Below, piece after piece: positions 34,948 to 43,422 of a DNA stretch of 64,000 bases. A model generated the notes under the pieces. That model worked only from the letters and a program-made list of their open reading frames with translations, was not told the origin of the DNA and ran no database searches. The translations under genes were made by a program, and so were the position numbers. Each line of letters opens with the position of its first letter. Position 1 is the first letter of the stretch. The stretch comes from an uncultured Ruminococcus sp. (lineage in GTDB: Bacteria > Bacillota > Clostridia > Oscillospirales > Acutalibacteraceae): contig CACYTI010000016.1 in the NCBI GenBank assembly GCA_902777275.1, positions 80,320-144,319 on the forward strand, written 5' to 3'.

Positions 34948-36255
34948 TCACCCTAACACAACATCAAACTCCGCCAAATACATTTGCAGTAGAGTCGCGT
35001 CGGTTATTGATACGTCTCCGCTGCCGTTTATGTCTGCGGCGGTGCGCTGTTCGGCGGTCAGGCTTATGAAATCCGCGAGGGCGCTTTGTATCTCGGTCAC
35101 GTCTTTAATGTCAACGCTGCCGTCGAGGTTCACGTCGCCCGTTTTTATGGCGGGTTCTTCTCCGACAACGAATTTGAATCCGTTCTCGTTTGCGTATCTC
35201 TCGGCATCGGTGCCCGCTTTACCGTAAATAGTGAAGTCTTCAATTTTTTCATACCGGTTCAAATATCCGAACGCGAACGCGCCTATCTCCGTTACACTCT
35301 CGGGTATCGTGACGCTTTTCATGCTTTCGCAGCCGTAAAACGCGTATGCTTCTATACTCGTTACGCTGTCGGCAATGCCGGCGTTTTTCAGCCTGCCGCA
35401 GCAGAAAAATGCGGCGGCGTTGATTTTTGTCACGCTGTCGGGAATGGTAACACTTGTCAGCTTTCTGTATCCGCAAAAAGCTGCTTTCCCGATGCTTTCC
35501 ACGCCGTCGGGAATTACCATATCGGTGACAAGCTCGTTGTTAACGTAAAAATTATGTGTGTAGAAAACGGGATTGCTGCTGCCGTAAATATTCAGGTAAA
35601 CCATAAAAGAAAGCCTGCACCAGGCGGTCAGATCGTATATATAAACGCTTGTCAGCCCAAAGCAGTTGTAAAACGCCTCGTCGCCGATACTCGTCACGCC
35701 GGCGGGAATTGTTATGCTTGTCAGCTTTTCACAGCCGCGAAACGCCTCGACGCCGATAGTGGTCAAGCTTTCGGGAGTTTTTACGCTTATCAGGCGCGAG
35801 CAGTCGCGAAACGCGCCGTCGCCGATAACAGTCACACTGTCGGGAATGTCTATGGCGGTCAGTCTGATGCAGTCCTCAAACGCGGACGGATCGATAACGG
35901 TAACGCTGTCGGAAATGGTGACGTCGGTCAGTCCGTAGCAATCGTAAAACGCGAAAGCGCCTATATTTGTCACTCCGCTTTCTATTGTCACGCTTGTAAT
36001 GTCGTTTCCCCACGGATAATTAACATATTCTTCGCCGGAATCATCATAATAAAGCCAATAATCAGCCATCTGTCCGTTGCCGCTTATAGTCAGAGCTCCG
36101 CTGCCGTCAAGAGTCCATGTGCAATCGCCCGTTGTGCCGCTCGAAGCGCCTACGTTTTGCTCTGTTTTCGCCGCCGAGGCCGCAAACGGTATTACAGAAA
36201 AAAACATAACCGCCGAAAGCAGAACAGCAATTGAATTTAAAAATTTTTTAGTCAT
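34948..36255 (-). CDS. Secreted leucine-rich-repeat protein with dockerin (paralogue)
   Basis: 435 residues, the paralogue of the next gene downstream. The signal peptide and the following QNVGASSGTTGDCTWTLD segment are almost identical; the LRR_5 array is shorter (about 10 repeats, with a long insertion SVYIYDLTAWCRL). The dockerin loops are DVNLDGSVDIKD and DINGSGDVSITD. A pair of near-identical starts with divergent repeat arrays points to gene duplication followed by repeat turnover. The gap between the two is 46 bases, with an own RBS each. A promoter-like TATAAT lies upstream near 36340, without a clear -35. Confidence 0.92.
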   Translation of the reverse strand: MTKKFLNSIAVLLSAVMFFSVIPFAASAAKTEQNVGASSGTTGDCTWTLDGSGALTISGNGQMADYWLYYDDSGEEYVNYPWGNDITSVTIESGVTNIGAFAFYDCYGLTDVTISDSVTVIDPSAFEDCIRLTAIDIPDSVTVIGDGAFRDCSRLISVKTPESLTTIGVEAFRGCEKLTSITIPAGVTSIGDEAFYNCFGLTSVYIYDLTAWCRLSFMVYLNIYGSSNPVFYTHNFYVNNELVTDMVIPDGVESIGKAAFCGYRKLTSVTIPDSVTKINAAAFFCCGRLKNAGIADSVTSIEAYAFYGCESMKSVTIPESVTEIGAFAFGYLNRYEKIEDFTIYGKAGTDAERYANENGFKFVVGEEPAIKTGDVNLDGSVDIKDVTEIQSALADFISLTAEQRTAADINGSGDVSITDATLLQMYLAEFDVVLG

Positions 36256-36481
36256 AAATACTCCTCCGCAAATATTATATTTTGAATAAATTTTTTGAAC
36301 ATTTATATTTGAGAATATAAAACCTGCCTATTTATATAATTATATCACGGTTCCGATTTAAATACTACCTCATTTTAAAACTTTTGTCCTTTTTATAATC
36401 ACGATATAGTATTATTTGCGATCCGGCATTTTCAACTTCCCTGAAAATCACAAAAACATAGAAAAACAGGCTTAAATTATA

Positions 36482-36510
36482 TTGACTATTTGTAAAAAAA
36501 AGCGTACAAT
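36482..36510 (+). promoter_or_regulatory. Promoter of the DUF815 ATPase gene
   Basis: TTGACT (36482-36487), 17 bases, TACAAT (36505-36510), 14-22 bases before the candidate ATGs: a nearly leaderless transcript. Confidence 0.65.
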
Positions 36511-36523
36511 ATTATAGATTGGA

Positions 36524-37768
36524 ATGATTATGATGAATGAAGTTACCGCATTAAAATTTAAACTTTCCGCGCTGAGCGTTTTCAGGGGCGTTCTCGGCAG
36601 AAGCGTGCCCCGCGCCTTTTACCGTCTGCTGTGCGCGTCGGACGAAAAGCCCGAAACCTTTCTGCGCTGCTACGGGGAATTCTTCTCGCTTATAAGCGAA
36701 CGCGGCTGCGCCGACAGCGTGGCGGAGGCGTTTACCGAGGCTGCGCTTTTTGACGATAATGTCTTTACCCGCGCCGCAGCGGGCGGCACGCTCAGTCAGC
36801 TCTCCGACGAGGTGATAAATGCCGCGCTCGGCGACTGCAACACGGTCATCGAGGCTTCCTCGCTCGACAGCGAGGCGGTTCTGCGCTCTTATCCGCGTTA
36901 TGACGAAATTTCGGAAGTGGTTCCGTTTTTGCCGCGCTGGAAAACGGGTGAGCCTGCTTTGGGCTTTAGGACATACGACGGCTCCGCCGAGAGTCTCAAG
37001 CGCTGGTACAGCGAAAACGGCTGCGGGATTTTTGCGCAGTACAACGCGTTTATCTGGCGCGGCGGCGGTATTCAGCCCGTTCTGAACAGCGACAGCGTAG
37101 ATTTGGATGATTTCACGGGCTACGAGCGTCAGCGCAGGCTTGTCACGGAAAACACCCTTGCTTTTCTCGACGGCAAATCCTGCAACAACTGCCTTCTCTA
37201 CGGCGATATGGGCACGGGAAAAAGCTCTACAGTCAAGGCTATGGCGAACGCCTTCCGCAATCGCGGTCTTCGCATTGTGGAGATGCCGAAGGAGCAGCTC
37301 AGGGAATTTCCGCAGCTTGTCGATAAAATAGCGCGGCTGCCCATGAAGTTCATCATTTTTATAGACGACCTCTCTTTTCAGCATCAGGACCCGAGCTACA
37401 CGGCGCTGAAGGCTGTGCTGGAGGGCGGTTTGGCGGCTCGGCCGTCAAACGCGATTATCTACGCCACCTCTAACAGGCGCCACATTGTAAAGGAAAGGCT
37501 TTCCGACCGCGCAATGGAGGTTGACGATATAAACACACGCGACAATATGCAGGAAACCCTGTCGCTTTCGGACCGCTTCGGGCTTGCCGTGTGCTTTACG
37601 GCTCCCGGCAAAAAGGAGTTTTTGCGCATTGTTATCTCTATGGCGCGTCAGCGTGGGGTAGACCTGTCCGACGAGGAGCTGTGCGCCGGAGCCGAGCGTT
37701 TTGCGCTTGCGAGGGGCGGTCGCTCGCCGCGCTGCGCCAAGCAGTATGTTGAGTCGCTGTTTTGCTGA
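36524..37768 (+). CDS. DUF815-type AAA+ ATPase
   Basis: 414 residues. The N-terminal ~190 residues are helical and not recognised. The AAA core has Walker A LYGDMGTGKSSTVKA near 227, Walker B FIIFIDDLSF near 280, and an arginine-rich sensor region YATSNRRHIVKERLSDR. This is the DUF815 family, AAA+ proteins of unknown substrate found in many bacteria. Three ATGs (36524, 36530, 36533) are possible and only a weak GGA precedes them, so the exact start is uncertain. The next gene (binding lipoprotein) starts 29 bases after the stop with its own strong RBS. Confidence 0.88.
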   Translation: MIMMNEVTALKFKLSALSVFRGVLGRSVPRAFYRLLCASDEKPETFLRCYGEFFSLISERGCADSVAEAFTEAALFDDNVFTRAAAGGTLSQLSDEVINAALGDCNTVIEASSLDSEAVLRSYPRYDEISEVVPFLPRWKTGEPALGFRTYDGSAESLKRWYSENGCGIFAQYNAFIWRGGGIQPVLNSDSVDLDDFTGYERQRRLVTENTLAFLDGKSCNNCLLYGDMGTGKSSTVKAMANAFRNRGLRIVEMPKEQLREFPQLVDKIARLPMKFIIFIDDLSFQHQDPSYTALKAVLEGGLAARPSNAIIYATSNRRHIVKERLSDRAMEVDDINTRDNMQETLSLSDRFGLAVCFTAPGKKEFLRIVISMARQRGVDLSDEELCAGAERFALARGGRSPRCAKQYVESLFC

Positions 37769-37797
37769 ATGCTTCAATTAATTTAAGGAGGATATCA

Positions 37798-38808
37798 ATG
37801 AAAAAGTTTGTTTCCGTCATTTTGGCGGCGGCAATGATGTTTTCTCTTGCCGCGTTGTTCACCGGCTGCGGTGACAGCGAATACCCCGTAAAAATCGCCA
37901 ACATTAAAATCGAAAAAGAGCCCGAGCGCATCGTTGTGCTCGACGCCGCGACAGCCGATATCATAAATTATATGGGCTATGCAGGAAAAATCGCGGGCAG
38001 AAGCGAGTCTGTGGATCAGCCCGAGCTTGCGGCGGCTCCCAGCGTCGGCGGCAAGGTCACGCCAAATATCGACAATATAATAAAGCTCAATGCCGATTTG
38101 GTGTTATGTGATCCCACCCTGAGCGATGGTTCAAAAGAGAACCTTATTCAAAAGGGAATTCAGGTGGTTTCACTGCAGGAGCCAAACACCGAAACCGAGA
38201 TCAAGACCAACTATATAACCATCGGAAAGATACTCAAAGGCAACAACACCGGCAAGAGCGAGGGCATTGGCGCCTATGACAGGCTTGTAAGCGAGCTTGA
38301 AGAGCTTAAAAACAGTGTTGCGGGTCAGAGCGGAAACGGCGCGATGAAAACGGTCTGCTATCTGAATCTCAAAAATAACAAGCTCAGCAGGCTTTCCGGA
38401 GACAGCTACGGAAATGTTCTGCTCGGTTATACCAACTGCGTCAACATCTTCTCGGCGGGCGGCACCGAATTGACCGATATCTCCAAGGTCGTGGCAGGCG
38501 CAAATCCGTCGTTTGTTTTCTACAACGACGAACCGACGCTCAGAATGATCAAGAAGGACGCGGCGCTTTCAAAAATCGACGCGGTCAAAGGCAACAAGAT
38601 AATGCGTGTTCCGCTTTCATGCTTCTCACGCCCGGGCGAGACCGCAAAGAAAACCGTTGCCGCAATGAATGATTTCATCTATAAGGGAAAGGTAACGAAC
38701 CTCAAGGAGTCCGCTTCCGAAGCGGCTCGGGAGACTACTCAGGCTGCGACGCAGGCTGCAAGCCAAGAGACTTCTCAGCCCGAAGAGGAAGGCGATTCGG
38801 AGGAATAA
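37798..38808 (+). CDS. ABC transporter substrate-binding lipoprotein (BtuF/FepB-like)
   Basis: 336 residues. A lipoprotein signal ends TGCGD (lipid Cys near 23). The rest is a helical-backbone metal receptor: KEPERIVVLDAATADIINYMGY, then NIDNIIKLNADLVLCDP, then a long connecting helix and second lobe. Such proteins bind siderophores, heme or cobalamin for a FecCD-type importer, but no permease or ATPase is adjacent, so the partner is elsewhere. The C-terminus has a Thr/Gln/Ala-rich tail not typical of the family. AAGGAGG lies 7 bases before the ATG. Confidence 0.85.
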   Translation: MKKFVSVILAAAMMFSLAALFTGCGDSEYPVKIANIKIEKEPERIVVLDAATADIINYMGYAGKIAGRSESVDQPELAAAPSVGGKVTPNIDNIIKLNADLVLCDPTLSDGSKENLIQKGIQVVSLQEPNTETEIKTNYITIGKILKGNNTGKSEGIGAYDRLVSELEELKNSVAGQSGNGAMKTVCYLNLKNNKLSRLSGDSYGNVLLGYTNCVNIFSAGGTELTDISKVVAGANPSFVFYNDEPTLRMIKKDAALSKIDAVKGNKIMRVPLSCFSRPGETAKKTVAAMNDFIYKGKVTNLKESASEAARETTQAATQAASQETSQPEEEGDSEE

Positions 38809-38847
38809 AAAATACACGGAAAAACTCACAGATGAATTACATAAAAA

Positions 38848-38892
38848 CCGGACGGAAAGGCTTGCGCAAGCTTTTCCGTCCGGAGTTGTTTT
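38848..38892. terminator. Strong terminator between convergent genes
   Basis: CCGGACGGAAAGGCTTG (38848-38864) and its inverse (to 38883) form a near-perfect 17-bp stem, with A-run and T-run on the two sides, so it can serve both strands. Confidence 0.92.
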
Positions 38893-38953
38893 TATCCTGT
38901 TTTTTCGGTTTTGGCGTTGGTGAACATTTTAAGGCGGAACGCCCGCCGGCTCA

Positions 38954-39865
38954 TCACCACGGCTTTACCGTGCCCGTAAGCTCGGTCACGCTTTTAATGC
39001 CGTTGTCATCTAGGAACCTGTTTATGCCCTCGTTGATTTTAACGGGCGCGTAGGGGTCGGAGAACAGAACCGTGCCGATTTGCAGGGCTGTCGCTCCGGC
39101 TATGAGCATTTCGACCGCGTCCTCCCATGTTGAAATGCCGCCCATTCCAATAACGGGGATCTTTACGGCGTTGGATACCTGCCAAACCATTCTGACCGCT
39201 ACGGGGAACACCGCCGCTCCGCTTAGTCCGCCCGTGTTGTTGCGGATTATCGGACGGCGCGAGTTGATGTCTATCCTCATGCCGGTCAGCGTGTTGATAA
39301 GCGATACCGCGTCGGCTCCCGCCGCTTCGGCGGACTGAGCTATCGAGGCTATGTCGGTCACGTTGGGGCTGAGCTTTACGATGAGAGGCTTTTTGCAGAA
39401 GCGGCGAACCTCGCCCGTAATATTGCCCACCGACTCGCAGCTTGTACCGAACTGCACGCCGCCGCTTTTTACGTTGGGGCAGGAGATGTTAAGCTCTATC
39501 ATATCGACGTCGGTCTCGCTGAGCTTCTCGGCCATTTGGCAGTATTCCTCAACGGTGTTGCCCGCGATATTCGCGATAATAACGGTGTTCTGCTGCTTTA
39601 GCCACGGCAAATCGTCGCTTATGAAAGCGTCAACTCCGGGGTTTTGCAGACCGACCGCGTTTAAAATGCCCGAGGGCGTTTCGGCGATCCTCGGCGGCGG
39701 GTTGCCGTCGCGTCTTTTCAGGGTGATTCCCTTGCAGGATATTCCGCCGAGCGCGGAGAGCGGGTAGAATTCTCCGTACTCCCTTCCGAAGCCGAAGGTG
39801 CCCGAAGCGGCTATGAGCGGATTCGCGAAATCAACGCCCGCGACTCTTACAGATAGATCAGACAT
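38954..39865 (-). CDS. pyrD: Dihydroorotate dehydrogenase, class 1B catalytic subunit
   Basis: 303 residues. Oxidises dihydroorotate to orotate in pyrimidine synthesis, passing electrons through PyrK to NAD+. Seen: NPLIAASGTFGFG near 14, KGITLKRRDGNPPPR near 45, the catalytic-base segment NISCPNVKSGG near 126, IVKLSPNVTD, and GMGGISTWEDA near 237. Family: PyrDB. Its ATG overlaps the pyrK TGA by one base (39865), giving tight coupling. Other pyr genes are not in the window. Confidence 0.95.
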   Translation of the reverse strand: MSDLSVRVAGVDFANPLIAASGTFGFGREYGEFYPLSALGGISCKGITLKRRDGNPPPRIAETPSGILNAVGLQNPGVDAFISDDLPWLKQQNTVIIANIAGNTVEEYCQMAEKLSETDVDMIELNISCPNVKSGGVQFGTSCESVGNITGEVRRFCKKPLIVKLSPNVTDIASIAQSAEAAGADAVSLINTLTGMRIDINSRRPIIRNNTGGLSGAAVFPVAVRMVWQVSNAVKIPVIGMGGISTWEDAVEMLIAGATALQIGTVLFSDPYAPVKINEGINRFLDDNGIKSVTELTGTVKPW

Positions 39866-40620
39866 CAGAAGAACACCTCCTCAGCATTGAATACGGGACC
39901 GTTTTTGCATACGTGCTGCATTATTTCCTCCCCGTTTTTGCGCACCTTTACCGCGCACACTAAACACGCTCCGACGCCGCAGCCCATCCGCTCTTCGAGC
40001 GACACCTGACAGGGCTTGCTGAACTCACTGCAAACTGCGGCGACCGCTTTCAGCATGGGAGTCGGACCGCAGGCGCATACCTCGTCCGTATCCGCGATTT
40101 TCTCGCGCAGAAGGTCGGTAACAAAGCCTTTTCTGCCTGCGCTTCCGTCGTCGGTGCAAAGCAGGGTCTCGCCCTCGGCGGCAAGCTCCTCCTGTAAAAT
40201 AACAAGCGATTTGTCGCGGAAGCCCGTGATGATTACGGGCTTATCGCACTGCTTGGCGGTGTAAAGCATGGGGGGCACGCCTATTCCGCCGCCGACAAGA
40301 CAGTAGCGCCTGTCTTTTTTTATTTCAAAGCCGTGTCCGAGAGGAACGAGCACGTCCACGGTGCCGCCCGCTTTCATTTCGGACATCAGCTTTGTGCCTC
40401 CGCCCTTTACCTGATATACGAGCCGCAGCACGCCGTCCGACGCGTCGCACACCGATATCGGACGGCGAAGCGTCTTGCCCGGCACATAAACATGGGCAAA
40501 CTGACCGCACTCCGCGGGCAGATCGTCCTGTTCGTATCTGAGCCGCATATCAAAGATCCCGCGCGCGATCTCCTCATTGGAAATCAGCGGAAGCTGTCTT
40601 ACGTCATACTTCATTGTCAT
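39865..40620 (-). CDS. pyrK: Dihydroorotate dehydrogenase electron-transfer subunit
   Basis: 251 residues. It carries FAD and a 2Fe-2S cluster and connects PyrD with NAD+. The ferredoxin-reductase fold shows RRPISVCD (FAD), GGGIGVPPM (NAD), and a C-terminal cluster-binding series CGVGACLVC then HVCKNGPVF with Cys residues near 213, 218, 221 and 237. Two starts are possible: ATG 40620 lies 3 bases after AAGGAG, ATG 40614 lies 9 bases after it and is better placed. It lies 44 bases downstream of the transglutaminase gene and may share its transcript. Confidence 0.94.
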   Translation of the reverse strand: MTMKYDVRQLPLISNEEIARGIFDMRLRYEQDDLPAECGQFAHVYVPGKTLRRPISVCDASDGVLRLVYQVKGGGTKLMSEMKAGGTVDVLVPLGHGFEIKKDRRYCLVGGGIGVPPMLYTAKQCDKPVIITGFRDKSLVILQEELAAEGETLLCTDDGSAGRKGFVTDLLREKIADTDEVCACGPTPMLKAVAAVCSEFSKPCQVSLEERMGCGVGACLVCAVKVRKNGEEIMQHVCKNGPVFNAEEVFF

Positions 40621-40658
40621 ACACTCCTTAGGGCAACACCGTAATTATGCGGTATAGC

Positions 40659-41921
40659 CTACTCATAATCGAGAATCAAAGTAACAAGTCTGCGGTCGGC
40701 TACAGACGAGAGCTTGCAGTTGTTGCTTATTTCAGGCTGATCCGAGTTGATCCTGTTTGCCGCCGACACCCAGTCGAACGCGCGTCGCTTGACCATCTCG
40801 CCGAAGGCTTCCTCAAAATCAAGCTTTTCGTCGAGAATGAAGCTGCAGCAGGACGCGTTGTTTTTTGCGTGCTCAGCCACATACTTTCCGCAGGCGTCGT
40901 CGTACAGATCGGAAATATACAGCGAATTCAGCGTGAGATAGCAGTAATCAGTGCCGTCGCATTCGGGAACGAACCCGTTGTACCACACGTCGGAATCAGA
41001 GTAATCGCTGTACAGAGGCGATATCCTGTGATCCTTTTTTATCTCCTCTGTCGTCAGATTAAAGTACAGATAGCGGTTCACGTCAGCCGGTACAAGGTCG
41101 TCGTAGTCGTCCCAGGTAACGTCAACGTGGTACCAATCGTTGTCAAGCTTGACGCAGTTCCAGATGTGGTTCGTTATTTCCTGATTGTCAAAGCCCTCTG
41201 CCTGCCCTTGTATCACCCAACAGGGAACGTTCAGCCTGTTGCAGAGTATCTGGAACGCCCTTGTGTAGCCCTCGCAGACCGCCCTTCCCTCGGCGAGCGC
41301 GCCGAAGGCGTTTTGCTCGTTGGCGCGCACCTCGTTTTCGCTTTTGTGATAATCAACCGCCTCGGTGTCATAGGCGCAGTGGTCGATCAGATAATTGTGG
41401 ATATAAAGCTCTTTTTCGTAATCGGAGCCGTGAACCGGGGCGTTTGCAAGCGCCGAAGCGATCGCTTTGTCCAGCTTGGTTTTGACCTCGTTTAGCAGGT
41501 CGCCCTCGTACTTGAAGTTGAGCTCAAGCGTCAGCCCGTCTATCTCGTTGGCGTAGTAGTAGGGCTTGGCTTCGTCGATCCAGAACACCTCGGGGTGGTC
41601 GTCCTTGTAGAACTCTATCACGTCGCTGATCCTCTTTGGATCCTCAAACCGCTCGGTGTAGATCTCGCGGCTCTCGGGCTCGTTTATCGTTTCGTCAATG
41701 CAGGCGTACAGCTTTTGCTCGGCGGAGTTTTGCAGAGCCTTGAAGCCGTAGCCGTTGTATTTTTTGCTGAGCTCGTCAGCGGTTTGCTGAGAAGCGGGAA
41801 GCTCGCGCGTGTCCGACGGGCTCCTTTTTCCGCTTTCGTTTATAAAAGCCGAACAGCCCGACGCCGTGAGCGATAAAGCAAGCAGCCCCGCCGCGCAGGT
41901 TAAAACGGTTTTAAATTTCAT
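40659..41921 (-). CDS. Transglutaminase-like lipoprotein
   Basis: 420 residues. The lipoprotein signal ends ASGC (lipid Cys 23). The C-terminal half holds a transglutaminase-like/cysteine-protease core: Cys in GRAVCEGYTRAF near 210, His in NHIWNCVKLD near 249, Asp in HVDVTWDDYD near 264, the usual Cys-His-Asp triad. Such exported domains cut or crosslink surface proteins or peptidoglycan peptides. It starts one base after the DUF4340 stop and so belongs to the Gld-like ABC operon, which is not a textbook member; surface delivery by that exporter or joint regulation are both possible. Confidence 0.88.
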   Translation of the reverse strand: MKFKTVLTCAAGLLALSLTASGCSAFINESGKRSPSDTRELPASQQTADELSKKYNGYGFKALQNSAEQKLYACIDETINEPESREIYTERFEDPKRISDVIEFYKDDHPEVFWIDEAKPYYYANEIDGLTLELNFKYEGDLLNEVKTKLDKAIASALANAPVHGSDYEKELYIHNYLIDHCAYDTEAVDYHKSENEVRANEQNAFGALAEGRAVCEGYTRAFQILCNRLNVPCWVIQGQAEGFDNQEITNHIWNCVKLDNDWYHVDVTWDDYDDLVPADVNRYLYFNLTTEEIKKDHRISPLYSDYSDSDVWYNGFVPECDGTDYCYLTLNSLYISDLYDDACGKYVAEHAKNNASCCSFILDEKLDFEEAFGEMVKRRAFDWVSAANRINSDQPEISNNCKLSSVADRRLVTLILDYE

Positions 41922-41922
41922 A

Positions 41923-43422
41923 TTATTTCGTTACCTCGGCAACTCCTTTTACAGCGCGGGTGACGTCGCCCTTGGTGCTGTGTCCCGCGTATTTTCCGTT
42001 AAGCTTAGCAATGTATTTGTCGCCCGACGCGTAGAACTGAGCAGTGTCGGAGCTTTCGTCGGTGAAGGTGTAGGTCACGGAAAGCGCCTCGCTGCCGCTT
42101 CCGCTGTCGTCTTTTACGTCAGCCAAACCAATCAGCGAAATATCGTTGTAGAAGGTCGTGAAATCGCCGATCGGGATCTCCTTGCCGCCGTATTTCACCG
42201 TGGTGACGGTCGAGGTGGATTCAACGCCGCTTTCGTCGGTTGTAACCGATTCGCGCGAGCTCAATTCAAAGTCATATGTCTTGCCGTTTGCCTTTACGCT
42301 CATCTTGGTGAGCTTTGTCATTTTGGGGTAGCAGACATACTCGGAGCAGAGCTTGGCGTAATCGGTCTGCGTCCACGGAACCTTATCTGCGCTTATGCTG
42401 TAAACGACGGGTCTGCCGCTTACCATGATGTTCACATTTCCGTCGCTGTCGGGCTTGGCGGCGATAAGCTCAACGGTTTCGTCGGGATATACCGCCTTCA
42501 GCGCAGCGTAGGGCTTTGAGAGCCCCAGCTCCTTGAGCTGCGCATCTGAGGGCTTGACCATTGTCACAGCGTTTGCGAGAAGGCCTCTTATTCCGCCCGC
42601 CACAAGACTGCTCTCGTTTTCGTTGGCGTATCTGTTCACGGGAGCCGTCATTTTGTAGGAAGCCGAGTAGTTTTCGTTGTCGTTCGGTTCGAGAACGATG
42701 TCCTTTTCAAACGCGCTTCCCGAAATGGTTATCGAGCTTGCGGTGTTGTTGTCGGTGTTTTCGGCGGCGTCGTTAATCGTAATGCTTATCAGGTCGGTCA
42801 CGCCGTAGTCAAACGCCGAAACGGTTTCGGTGTCGGCGACGTAAACCGCGTCGCCCGTGCCGAATTTAATGTAGGTTCCCGCCTGCTGCGGAGCGTCGTC
42901 GCCCACCGTGATGACCGCCTTTGTGCCGTCGTCAAAGGTGACCGTCACAACCGAGCGGGGCTTGTCAAAGCCGAAATCACCCTCCTTGCTCTTGTCGAGC
43001 GTGGCGATTTTTGTGAATTTAAGCTCGGCGGCGGCTGAGGCTATGAGGTCGGGGTTGCCGCCCTGCAAATCAAAGTCCTCGTAGCCCTTGAGCGTGTATA
43101 CCGTGGCCTCGCCCTCGGGCGTCTCAGAGGTGACGTCTATAGTGCCTTTGCTGTTTTCGATGTGAATTGCTTTGATGTCGGCGGGATAATACTCCAGAAG
43201 CGTGCCGTAGCCGTTGGCGGTTATTTTGCCGTCCTTGTCGGTCTGCACGTTTGCTTGGTGGAGTCCGTCTTTGTCGGTCGAGACCGAAAGCTTTGCCGGC
43301 TCGTCAATGCTTGCGCTGTCTTCGTCGGAGCCGCCCTTCGGAACGAAAATCAGAATCAGCAGCACCGCGACAAGCACAACAGCAGCGGCGGCGCCTATAA
43401 TAATACCCTTTTTCTTATTCAT
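41923..43422 (-). CDS. DUF4340 membrane-anchored protein
   Basis: 499 residues. One N-terminal membrane helix (KKKGIIIGAAAAVVLVAVLL), then a large extracytoplasmic region with two repeats of the DUF4340 fold (LKGYEDFDLQGGNP..., FGFDKPRSVVTVTFDDG; later LGLSKPYAALKAVYPD). DUF4340 proteins accompany GldG-like components in ABC systems whose cargo is not known in Firmicutes. The start codon overlaps the end of the GldG-like gene (43422), showing translational coupling in the five-gene operon. Confidence 0.88.
   Translation of the reverse strand: MNKKKGIIIGAAAAVVLVAVLLILIFVPKGGSDEDSASIDEPAKLSVSTDKDGLHQANVQTDKDGKITANGYGTLLEYYPADIKAIHIENSKGTIDVTSETPEGEATVYTLKGYEDFDLQGGNPDLIASAAAELKFTKIATLDKSKEGDFGFDKPRSVVTVTFDDGTKAVITVGDDAPQQAGTYIKFGTGDAVYVADTETVSAFDYGVTDLISITINDAAENTDNNTASSITISGSAFEKDIVLEPNDNENYSASYKMTAPVNRYANENESSLVAGGIRGLLANAVTMVKPSDAQLKELGLSKPYAALKAVYPDETVELIAAKPDSDGNVNIMVSGRPVVYSISADKVPWTQTDYAKLCSEYVCYPKMTKLTKMSVKANGKTYDFELSSRESVTTDESGVESTSTVTTVKYGGKEIPIGDFTTFYNDISLIGLADVKDDSGSGSEALSVTYTFTDESSDTAQFYASGDKYIAKLNGKYAGHSTKGDVTRAVKGVAEVTK

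Noticed and set aside
35086-36234. 382-codon plus-strand open frame
   Set aside because: Antisense to the LRR-dockerin gene, whose signal peptide, repeats and dockerin are clear; no RBS here.
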